Source of the DNA: Candidatus Methylopumilus universalis
GTDB lineage: Bacteria; Pseudomonadota; Gammaproteobacteria; Burkholderiales; Methylophilaceae
Direction of reading: 5' to 3'
Assembly: GCF_006365315.1 (NCBI RefSeq)
Contig: NZ_CP040968.1
Span: forward strand, 682,001 to 746,000
Length of the DNA: 64,000 nt
Under the pieces are notes generated by a model. That model made no database searches. It was not told the origin of the DNA and saw nothing but the letters and a program-made list of their open reading frames with translations. Both the position numbers and the translations under genes were made by a program. The first letter of the stretch is position 1. Every line of letters begins with the position of its first letter. Of this stretch, positions 37,255 through 44,683 are shown one piece after another.

Positions 37255-40200
37255 ATGATGTCTTCTATCGTAAAGTTTTCAATAAGATATACAGGGGTCA
37301 TCATCGGCCTTGCAGTTATTGCAATAATATTTGGGTTATACCAAATTACCAGAAGTCCCTTGAATGTTTTTCCTGAGTTCGCTCCTAACCAAGTTATTAT
37401 TCAAACAGAATCTCCAGGACTTTCATCTGATTTAGTAGAGTCGCTCGTTACCCTTCCTATTGAGAAAAATTTAGGTGGAACTATCGGCATTGAAACAATA
37501 AGATCCCAATCCATTCCTGGACTATCGGTTATCACAATCATTTTTAATGAGCAGACAGATATCTATAGAAATAGGCAGGTAATTTCTGAAAGACTTGCTT
37601 CGATTTCAAGCAGTATGCCTCCAGGTATTATCCCTAAAATAACGCCACTAACATCGGCAGCGTCATCAGTTTTGGGTATTGGAATTACATCAAAAACAAA
37701 ATCTTTAACTGAAATTAGGACAGTGACTGATCGAGTAATTATTCCTCATCTCTTGTCAATCCCAGGGGTTGCAGATGTAAATATATTTGGTGGCAAAGTT
37801 AAGCAATATCAAATTGAAATCCAGCCAGAAAAATTGATTCAATCAAATATTTCGATTGAACAAATAATTAATGCGGCTAGCAAGTCTTCTGGGGTAAGAG
37901 GGGCTGGTTTCATTGAAAATAGCAATCAAAGAATTATTGTTAATACAGAAGGCCAATCTAAATCTTTAGAAGATATTGGTAAAACACCTGTAATTAGTAA
38001 TAAAAATCAGATCATTTATCTTAAAGATCTAGCTGTGATCAAAGAAGGGTCGGTCCCCACGATCAGCGCAGCATCAATCAATGGTGAGGAAGGAATTTAT
38101 TTATCTGTCCAAGGCCAGTTAGGTTCTGACACTTATAAACTCACCCAGCTAATTGAGGCAGCAGTTTTAGATATAAAACCATCACTTCTTGATCAAGACA
38201 TTCAAATCAACCCCGAATTATTTAGGCCTGCAAATTTTATTGATGCTTCGATAAAGGGCGTTCGCCTTGACATATTAATTGGCTCAATGCTTGTTATTAT
38301 AATTTTATTTTTATTTTTATTTAACCTAAGAACGGCTTTTATATCAGCAACAGCAATACCACTTTCACTTCTAAGTGCAATTATTGTTTTAAGCTATTTT
38401 AATCTTGGTTTAAATATTATGGTTTTAAGTGGTCTCGCTATTGCTTTAGGCGAGGTTGTTGATGACGCTATAATTGATTCTGAAAATATTTTTAGGCGAT
38501 TAAAAGAAAATATAAAATTAAAGAATCCACTACCAATTAGCAAGGTTGTTTACGACGCATCAATGGAAGTGAGAAGTTCGGTAGTATATGCCACGATAAT
38601 TGTTGTAACTGTTTTTCTTCCCCTTCTTTCGTTAAATGGCGTTGCTGGAAAACTTTTTGGCCCGTTGGGTATTGCATACATCCTATCAATATTAGCTTCT
38701 TTAGTTGTCGCGCTCACAGTCACCCCTGCTCTATCTTACCTCCTACTTGGTAAATCAAACTTCAAGTCATCTGAGTCACCATTAATGTCTTACATAAAGA
38801 ATAAGTACATTGATGTACTTCATTTCATAGAAAAGAAATCAACTGCAATCATTTTGCTAACGTTCACATTTATCTTAATAGGATTTTCGTTAGTCCCATT
38901 ATTTAAAACACAATTCATTCCTCCACTTCACGAGGGTCACTTCATTATGCATATGACTACACTTCCGGGGACCTCAGAAAAAGAATCCTTGCGCATAGGA
39001 AACGAAATAAGTAAAAAAATTCGTGATATAACCGGGGTGAAATCTGTTGCACAGTGGGTAGGTAGATCACCAATGGGCGCTGATACGTTTGGAACGCATT
39101 ATAGTGAATTTGAAATTGAACTTAAAAATTCAGACGGGCCAACACAAGATAAAATCTTAGAGCAAATTGAAGACTTAACACATAATAATAATTATGTAGG
39201 ACTAAATTTTGCTATTAATACATTCTTAACAGAACGTATCGAAGAGACAATTTCTGGTTACTACTCTTCAGTAGTAATCAATATTTTTGGCACAAATCTT
39301 GACACTATTGACCAAGATACTCAAAAAATATCTTCTACTCTGGCTTCTATTAAGGGTGCAAAAAATATCAATATAGTATCCCCTGCTGGTACACCTCAAA
39401 TTACGATACATTTTTTATCTGAAAAATTAAGCCAATGGGGTATTCAAAAAACCGATCTTCTGAATGCTATTCGTGCAGCGTTTGAAGGTCTTCCAGTAGC
39501 GCAAGTGTACGAAGGAAATGCAAAGGTAAATATTTCTATTATTTTAAACAAAAACTTTCGAGATGATATTACAGATATTCAAAAATTACCTATCATGGCA
39601 GCTGATGGCAAAATTGTTGAGCTAGGTCAAGTTGCCTATATTGCTCAAGAAAACGGAAGATCTAAAATTCTTCATCAAGGAGGAAAGCGCATTCAAACTA
39701 TAACAGCTGATATTGATGAAAGAGATATTAATGATTTTAATAATGATCTAAAGAGTGAGCTAAATAAACTTAAGTTAAATCAAGGTAACTACTTTGAAAT
39801 TACTGGGGCAGCTCAGGCGAATGCAAAATCACAAGAGGAGCTTATAGTCCACTCTATTATTGCAGGTGCAGGCATACTACTAATGCTATATATAGCTTTT
39901 GGAAATCTGCGCAATTTATTACTTACATTATTTAATCTACCTTTTGCATTAATTGGGGGTGTATTTGCTGTTAGTTTTAATGCAGGTTGGATATCTATTG
40001 GCTCACTTGTTGGGTTTGTAACGCTTTTTGGAATTACCTTGCGAAATTCAATAATGCTGATATCTCATTACCAACATTTAATTAATGTTGAGAATCACAC
40101 TTGGAATTTGGAAACATGTATTAAAGGGGCTTCTGAAAGACTTCCTTCTATTTTAATGACTGCTATTGTCACTGCATTAGGTTTGCTTCCATTGGCTCTG

Positions 40201-40341
40201 GGAAGCGGTCAGCCAGGTAAGGAGATTGAAGGTCCTATGGCTAGTATTATTGTAGGCGGCCTTGTCACATCTACTATATTGAATCTTCTAATACTTCCAA
40301 GCATTATGTTACATTTTGGAAAATTCGAAAAAGAAGAATAA
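37255..40341 (+). CDS. HME-type RND efflux transporter (CzcA/CusA family)
   Basis: A 1028-residue inner-membrane proton antiporter with twelve expected helices and two large periplasmic loops. The heavy-metal-efflux subfamily is shown by 'SPLNVFPEFAPNQVIIQTESPGLSSD'-like sequence (residues 30-55), 'LVTLPIEKNLGG', 'IRSQSIPGLSVITIIF', and the helix-4 segment 'GEVVDDAIIDSENIFRRL' near residue 400, with its acidic proton-relay residues. Helix 'GNLRNLLLTLFNLPFALIGGV' lies in the second half. The substrate is not readable: no Met triad is evident. It completes a three-gene pump operon, and its stop is 1 base from the convergent pabB stop. Confidence 0.9.
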   Translation: MMSSIVKFSIRYTGVIIGLAVIAIIFGLYQITRSPLNVFPEFAPNQVIIQTESPGLSSDLVESLVTLPIEKNLGGTIGIETIRSQSIPGLSVITIIFNEQTDIYRNRQVISERLASISSSMPPGIIPKITPLTSAASSVLGIGITSKTKSLTEIRTVTDRVIIPHLLSIPGVADVNIFGGKVKQYQIEIQPEKLIQSNISIEQIINAASKSSGVRGAGFIENSNQRIIVNTEGQSKSLEDIGKTPVISNKNQIIYLKDLAVIKEGSVPTISAASINGEEGIYLSVQGQLGSDTYKLTQLIEAAVLDIKPSLLDQDIQINPELFRPANFIDASIKGVRLDILIGSMLVIIILFLFLFNLRTAFISATAIPLSLLSAIIVLSYFNLGLNIMVLSGLAIALGEVVDDAIIDSENIFRRLKENIKLKNPLPISKVVYDASMEVRSSVVYATIIVVTVFLPLLSLNGVAGKLFGPLGIAYILSILASLVVALTVTPALSYLLLGKSNFKSSESPLMSYIKNKYIDVLHFIEKKSTAIILLTFTFILIGFSLVPLFKTQFIPPLHEGHFIMHMTTLPGTSEKESLRIGNEISKKIRDITGVKSVAQWVGRSPMGADTFGTHYSEFEIELKNSDGPTQDKILEQIEDLTHNNNYVGLNFAINTFLTERIEETISGYYSSVVINIFGTNLDTIDQDTQKISSTLASIKGAKNINIVSPAGTPQITIHFLSEKLSQWGIQKTDLLNAIRAAFEGLPVAQVYEGNAKVNISIILNKNFRDDITDIQKLPIMAADGKIVELGQVAYIAQENGRSKILHQGGKRIQTITADIDERDINDFNNDLKSELNKLKLNQGNYFEITGAAQANAKSQEELIVHSIIAGAGILLMLYIAFGNLRNLLLTLFNLPFALIGGVFAVSFNAGWISIGSLVGFVTLFGITLRNSIMLISHYQHLINVENHTWNLETCIKGASERLPSILMTAIVTALGLLPLALGSGQPGKEIEGPMASIIVGGLVTSTILNLLILPSIMLHFGKFEKEE

Positions 40342-40342
40342 A

Positions 40343-41725
40343 TTAATTTTCTTTAAAGAAATCAATCCATTTTTTAATATTAGAAGCCTTGTAAGCAATT
40401 TCATCAAATTCGCTTTTTGGATTCGATTGAGCAACAATCCCTCCTCCCGAATAGAAATGAAGCGTGTTATCTTTTTTGATCAATGTACGAATTGCAATAT
40501 TAGTATCCATTTGGCGATTAAACCCGATATAGCCAATCGAGCCACAATAAATGTCACGTCTATGGGGTTCTAACTGATCAATAATTTCCATTGATCTAAT
40601 TTTTGGAGTCCCTGTAATGGAGCCTCCAGGAAAAGAATCTTTAAGTAACTTAGGCAGAGATGAGTGAGGCTTTAAAATACCTTCTACTATACTTTCAAGA
40701 TGATGCACATTGCTATATGACTTGAGTTCACAAAGCGCTTTAACATTTACACTTCCAGGAATACAATTTTTACCCAGATCATTGCGTAATAAATCAACAA
40801 TCATTAAATTTTCCGCGCGATCTTTTTCGCTCTTAAGTAAGCGCTCTGCATTCTCTTTATCTATTGAAGGATTTGGATCTCTCGGCTCAGTGCCCTTAAT
40901 AGGCCTCGTTTCAACATGCTCATCCGTTGATTTAATAAACCTCTCAGGAGATCCACATAAAACATCAAAATCTTCATGATGTAAATAGGCCATAAAAGGT
41001 GAGCGATTAATTGTTCTTAATTTTTTATATCCTGTCCAGCCACTACCTTCACACTGAGCTTGATATTTATTGGAAATATTTATTTGGTAACAGTCGCCTG
41101 CTTTAATAAAAGCTAAAATTTTATTTACAATCAACTCGTAGGCATTGAAATCTAAAAGTGGTTTAGTTGATGAGCGAGTCTTAAATGAGTGATGACTAGC
41201 TTTTGCATTCTTAAATTTTTCGGCAAGATCGTTTAGATAATTATTTGTATCTTTATTTAATAAATGAGATGCAATACATGCTTTTTTTTCTTGATGATCT
41301 ACAATCAGAGCCCAGTCATAGATACCAACCATCATAAGGGGAATGCCAACATGATCTTTATCGTTCTGAACGTATGTTTGGCCTAATTCGTAAGAAAAGT
41401 ATCCTAAAGCTCCTCCAGTAAAGGGTAGCGAGGAATTTTGAACTTCAAATCGCGCAAGAACTTTATCTAAAACATCAAAAGCATTTTCCTTAACAATTTT
41501 TTTTTGATTGTCTTCTTCAATGCTGACAGTATTTTCATCTGCGATTATTTTGATAAATGGACGGCTGACTATAATGTCGAATCTAGATTTATCTGAAATA
41601 TTTTTATCTAAATCATCATGAATACCGCTATCTAAATAGCAAGACCATGAATCATCAGCAATAGCTTCAAAATAAACGGAGCTATCCGAAAAGTAAGGTA
41701 ATGAAATGAGGTGTGTATTATTCAA
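40343..41725 (-). CDS. pabB: Aminodeoxychorismate synthase component I
   Basis: PabB converts chorismate and ammonia to 4-amino-4-deoxychorismate for folate synthesis. The 460-residue protein has an N-terminal TrpE/PabB domain and a C-terminal chorismate-binding domain (about 200-455). The active-site text 'RPIKGTEPRD' carries the Lys of PIKGT, which distinguishes PabB from anthranilate synthase (PIAGT). 'FPGGSITGTPKIRSMEIIDQLEP' and 'YCGSIGYIGFNRQMDTNIAIRT' are further hallmarks. No PabC lyase domain is fused at the C terminus. The glutamine amidotransferase partner PabA is not in the window. A strong hairpin separates it from hpi upstream. Confidence 0.92.
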   Translation of the reverse strand: MNNTHLISLPYFSDSSVYFEAIADDSWSCYLDSGIHDDLDKNISDKSRFDIIVSRPFIKIIADENTVSIEEDNQKKIVKENAFDVLDKVLARFEVQNSSLPFTGGALGYFSYELGQTYVQNDKDHVGIPLMMVGIYDWALIVDHQEKKACIASHLLNKDTNNYLNDLAEKFKNAKASHHSFKTRSSTKPLLDFNAYELIVNKILAFIKAGDCYQINISNKYQAQCEGSGWTGYKKLRTINRSPFMAYLHHEDFDVLCGSPERFIKSTDEHVETRPIKGTEPRDPNPSIDKENAERLLKSEKDRAENLMIVDLLRNDLGKNCIPGSVNVKALCELKSYSNVHHLESIVEGILKPHSSLPKLLKDSFPGGSITGTPKIRSMEIIDQLEPHRRDIYCGSIGYIGFNRQMDTNIAIRTLIKKDNTLHFYSGGGIVAQSNPKSEFDEIAYKASNIKKWIDFFKEN

Positions 41726-41769
41726 CGGCTGTTGAGATTTAAACTTAATGATCTGAAATTATATGCTGA

Positions 41770-41810
41770 TTAAATAATTAAGGGCGCATAAAGCGCCCTT
41801 AATTATTTAA
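41770..41810 (-). terminator. Strong hairpin terminator after hpi
   Basis: Two perfectly complementary 18-base arms (41770-41787 and 41793-41810), with a GGGCGC/GCGCCC core and AT-rich flanks, enclose a 5-base loop. The stem's own AT arms supply the U-rich 3' side, and the structure works on both strands. It lies between the hpi stop and the pabB start, so it should end the hps-hpi transcript. It may also limit antisense transcription entering hpi. Confidence 0.78.
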
Positions 41811-41824
41811 TGCCTTATAGAAAT

Positions 41825-42358
41825 TTACTCTAGGTTTGCGTGAATTGCGCGCATACCTTCTTCAGTCAATCCTTTAGCATGAATTAATTCTGAAATAACT
41901 GCTTCAAGGTAGATCAATGTAGATAATTCAAATGAAGTGCCCATAGGCATTCCTTGGGTAAGACCAAAAGAATCATCATTACCAATTTGTACAGTTAAAT
42001 CAGCCATATCCGACATAGGTGATTTATTTTTCATTGAAACAACAACAATCTTAGCGCCTTTTGATTTAGCAGTTTCAAGAAGCGGCAAAAGTGTTTTTGT
42101 GCCCCCAGAACCTGAAATCACTAGAAATAGATCGCCTGATTTAATTGCTGGCGTCACAATTTCGCCCACCATATTAACCTGATAGCCACTATGCACGAGA
42201 CGCATTGCAAAAAAGCGTGAAACAAGTCCTGATCGTCCAGCGCCACCTACAAAAATACGACCTGCTTCATCTATAAGCTTAAGAAGCTTAGCCGCATTAC
42301 TTTGCTCAGTCACTGCTAAAACGCTTGAAATTTTATCTAATAGTAATTTTTGATGCAT
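41825..42358 (-). CDS. hxlB: 6-phospho-3-hexuloisomerase
   Basis: Hpi isomerises D-arabino-3-hexulose 6-phosphate to fructose 6-phosphate, the second RuMP-cycle reaction. The 177-residue SIS-domain protein shows 'IFVGGAGRSGLVSRFFAMRLVHSGY' near residues 34-58, 'LFLVISGSGGTKTLLPLLETAK' near 80-100, and the C-terminal 'TSFELSTLIYLEAVISELI'. The length is typical of stand-alone hexuloisomerases. It lies 102 bases downstream of hps with an intrinsic terminator in the gap, so its expression depends on read-through or on a weak promoter. A ribosome site AAGGG lies 9 bases upstream of ATG. Confidence 0.95.
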   Translation of the reverse strand: MHQKLLLDKISSVLAVTEQSNAAKLLKLIDEAGRIFVGGAGRSGLVSRFFAMRLVHSGYQVNMVGEIVTPAIKSGDLFLVISGSGGTKTLLPLLETAKSKGAKIVVVSMKNKSPMSDMADLTVQIGNDDSFGLTQGMPMGTSFELSTLIYLEAVISELIHAKGLTEEGMRAIHANLE

Positions 42359-42393
42359 GTTGAACCCTTTTTATTTAAAAATAAACAGCCTAT

Positions 42394-42425
42394 AAAAAAA
42401 ATCCCGACTCATTGCTAAGTCGGGA
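42394..42425 (-). terminator. Intrinsic terminator between hps and hpi
   Basis: On the minus strand an 8-base stem, TCCCGACT with AGTCGGGA and an 8-base loop, is followed by eight Ts (42401-42394). This is a canonical Rho-independent terminator. It lies 36 bases after the hps stop and 36 bases before the hpi start, inside what is otherwise an obvious operon, and so should lower hpi mRNA relative to hps. Confidence 0.85.
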
Positions 42426-42460
42426 CTTGATTTAGTTCATCAATAATTGTTTCTTAACAA

Positions 42461-43093
42461 TTATCCATGAGCAATTTTTGTGATTTCTGCAGCAGCAGCA
42501 GCTGGATCAGCAGCGCCGTAAATTGCAGCACCAGCAACGATAATAGATGCACCAGCATCTTTAACTTGCTGAGTCGTAGCAGCTTTAACACCACCAGCAA
42601 CTGAGATTTTAACGCCAGTTTTTAAACCAGCAATCATAGCTAAGTCAGCAAAAGGAGTGTGACCAGCAGCTTGTGCATCAAGACCAGTGTGAACACCGAT
42701 AATTTGAACGCCTGCAGCAACACATTCTTTTGTTAAAGCTTCTTTGTTTGCAACGTTGATCATGTCAACTTGAACTTCTTTACCATATTTCTTAGCAGCA
42801 GCAACTACGCCTTTGATTGTAGCAATGCCTGAAGCGCCAAGAACTGTACAGATGTCTGCGCCAGCTTTGTAGAATGGCTCAGACTCATATTCACCTGCAT
42901 CCATTGTTTTTAAGTCAACAAGGATTTGGTTCTTTGGGAATTTTGCTTTTAATGTTTCAAGAAGCTTGATACCGTTATGCTTAATGCATGGTGTACCAAT
43001 TTCAAGGATGTCTACGTGTGGAGCAACTTTAGCTGCTAATGCAACTGTTGCGTCAAAATCTAATGAATCTAATGCCATTTGTGTTAAAGCCAT
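42461..43093 (-). CDS. hxlA: 3-hexulose-6-phosphate synthase
   Basis: Hps condenses formaldehyde with ribulose 5-phosphate to give hexulose 6-phosphate, the carbon-fixing step of the RuMP cycle. The 210-residue protein is an orotidine-monophosphate-decarboxylase-fold enzyme. Its metal and substrate residues lie in 'DILEIGTPCIKHNG' (residues 29-42) and 'ILVDLKTMDAGEYE' (57-70), and phosphate binding lies in 'ISVAGGVKAAT' near 165. GGAG lies 9 bases before ATG. A near-consensus promoter lies about 80 bases upstream. The coding sequence is rich in Ala and GC-ending codons compared with neighbours, as expected for a very highly expressed gene. Confidence 0.97.
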   Translation of the reverse strand: MALTQMALDSLDFDATVALAAKVAPHVDILEIGTPCIKHNGIKLLETLKAKFPKNQILVDLKTMDAGEYESEPFYKAGADICTVLGASGIATIKGVVAAAKKYGKEVQVDMINVANKEALTKECVAAGVQIIGVHTGLDAQAAGHTPFADLAMIAGLKTGVKISVAGGVKAATTQQVKDAGASIIVAGAAIYGAADPAAAAAEITKIAHG

Positions 43094-43175
43094 GGTTTTT
43101 CTCCGTATTTATTACAAGTTTTCTAAAATAGTTCGTTGCTAAAAGGAAGTTTGAACTTCATGAAGCAGGAAACCG

Positions 43176-43204
43176 ATCATATAGGGCTAATCATTTTGTG
43201 TCAA
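43176..43204 (-). promoter_or_regulatory. Near-consensus sigma-70 promoter of hps
   Basis: On the minus strand TTGACA (43204-43199) and TATGAT (43181-43176) are separated by exactly 17 bases. The -35 is a perfect match and the -10 has five of six. Transcription would begin near 43169, giving a leader of about 75 nt. It is the best-matching housekeeping promoter I found in the window and fits the very high expression expected of hexulose phosphate synthase. Confidence 0.8.
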
Positions 43205-43227
43205 TAATCAACCCTACTCACTCTATA

Positions 43228-43251
43228 GTCATTTAAGGTCATTTTTATGAC
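43228..43251. promoter_or_regulatory. GTCAT direct/inverted repeats upstream of the hps promoter
   Basis: GTCAT occurs at 43228-43232 and again at 43238-43242, one helical turn apart, and its complement ATGAC occurs at 43247-43251. The last two form an inverted repeat with a 4-base spacer. The block ends about 24 bases upstream of the hps -35, where an activator would sit, and begins just after the tal stop codon. A binding protein is inferred only. Confidence 0.35.
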
Positions 43252-43261
43252 AATAAATGGT

Positions 43262-44212
43262 TTATAGCTTTTCGTTTAAAGCTGTTTCGAGTTTGTTTTG
43301 GTCCACTACGAAACCACGAATACCTTCTGAAAGTTTTTCAGTTGCCATCGCATCTTCATTCAATGCAAAGCGGAATTCATCCTCAGTCATTTTAGCTGGG
43401 GCTGATTTTGTAGCGCCGCCGTCTTTGAGAAGTCTTGGTAAATCTCCCTGGGTTGCTTCAAGCTCCTGAAGTAAATTTGGTGCAATTGTTAAACGATCAC
43501 AACCAGCTAGTGCTGTAATTTCACCGATATTTCTAAAGGAAGCGCCCATCACAACTGTTTTATATCCATGCTCTTTATAGTAAGCATAAATTTTACGAAC
43601 TGATATAACGCCTGGATCTTCTTCAGATGTATATGTATTTCCAGTTTTAGCTTTATACCAATCAAGGATACGACCCACGAATGGAGAAATAAGGAATACG
43701 CCAGCTTCAGCGCACGCACGCGCTTGGCCAAAACCAAATAGAAGCGTTAAGTTACAGTTGATACCTTCTTTTTCTAAGATTTCACCTGCTTTAATGCCTT
43801 CCCATGTAGATGCCAATTTAATAAGCACGCGATCTTTTTTAACGCCAGCTTCATCATAAAGGCCTATTAATTTTCTACCTTTTTTAACCATTGCATCAAT
43901 ATTAAATGATAAACGTGCATCTACTTCGGTAGAAATGCGGCCAGGAATATGTTTTAGGATCTCAAGTCCTACAAGAACAGCCAGCTTATCAGCGGCATCT
44001 TCAACTTGCTGAGCTTTATTGCTACTTTTTGATTTTGCATAAGCAATAGCTTCTTTAATCATTGGCTCGCATTGAGGAAGCGTACTTGCCTTTAAAAGTA
44101 AAGATGGGTTAGTCGTAGCATCGTAAGGTTTTACTGTTTTAATTGCTTCCACGTCACCAGTATCTGCAACGATCGTTGTCATGCCTTTTAATTGTTCTAA
44201 TAATGTTGCCAT
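43262..44212 (-). CDS. tal: Transaldolase
   Basis: Transaldolase exchanges dihydroxyacetone units between sugar phosphates, regenerating ribulose 5-phosphate in the RuMP cycle. The 316-residue TalB-type protein has the Schiff-base Lys in '[23 protein letters not shown]', described at residues 129-150. '[12 protein letters not shown]' lies near 29-40, and '[32 protein letters not shown]' follows the active site. On the minus strand a TATAAT -10 (44263-44258) lies about 45 bases upstream of ATG, with no good -35. It precedes hps with a 168-base gap, so the two are co-oriented but can be transcribed separately. Confidence 0.97.
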   Translation of the reverse strand: MATLLEQLKGMTTIVADTGDVEAIKTVKPYDATTNPSLLLKASTLPQCEPMIKEAIAYAKSKSSNKAQQVEDAADKLAVLVGLEILKHIPGRISTEVDARLSFNIDAMVKKGRKLIGLYDEAGVKKDRVLIKLASTWEGIKAGEILEKEGINCNLTLLFGFGQARACAEAGVFLISPFVGRILDWYKAKTGNTYTSEEDPGVISVRKIYAYYKEHGYKTVVMGASFRNIGEITALAGCDRLTIAPNLLQELEATQGDLPRLLKDGGATKSAPAKMTEDEFRFALNEDAMATEKLSEGIRGFVVDQNKLETALNEKL

Positions 44213-44683
44213 TGCTTTAAATCTCCAAAAAATGATGTCTTTGAAATCGGATCGTAAATTATATATGAATTGACTTGCAATCTCGTGATTTCAAAACTTG
44301 TTTTACACATTAGACAGCTCATTTAAGGACGAATCAACGCATCCAAATGAAATATCTTATAAAATAATCACTTTAATGAAAGTTAACGTATTTTGTTTGC
44401 TTTTAATCTAATTTAAACGGTATTTAGGCACATTTAACGTAATATATGCTCTATTTTGGGCCACATACTGCTCGTCCATTCTTACTACCCCAAGAAATGA
44501 AAGGGTTAGGATGAGTATTCAGATGACAATAAGGTGTTAATTTGGCAAAATGACGTCTTTTTATGACACCTACCATTAAAGATTTTGAAGTTAAGATCTT
44601 TGTCGTAAAAACCAATTAAACTTAAAACATCATTATAAAAAGTTCAATGTTAAGTTCTTCTCGTTATTAACCTAAGGGCCCTT
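44213..44683. promoter_or_regulatory. Long divergent regulatory region between tal and ppsA
   Basis: This 471-base gap between divergent tal and ppsA contains no gene I can support. It is AT-rich. ATGAC occurs at 44523-44527, 44550-44554 and 44563-44567. The stretch around 44554-44568, GTC then TTTTT then ATGACA, resembles the GTCATTTTTATGACA block upstream of hps. AAAGAT at 44578-44583 faces ATCTTT at 44597-44602. The ppsA ATG is preceded by the palindrome AAGGGCCCTT, which contains the likely ribosome site. No clear ppsA -35/-10 pair stands out. The length suggests regulated transcription or a long leader. Confidence 0.45.
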
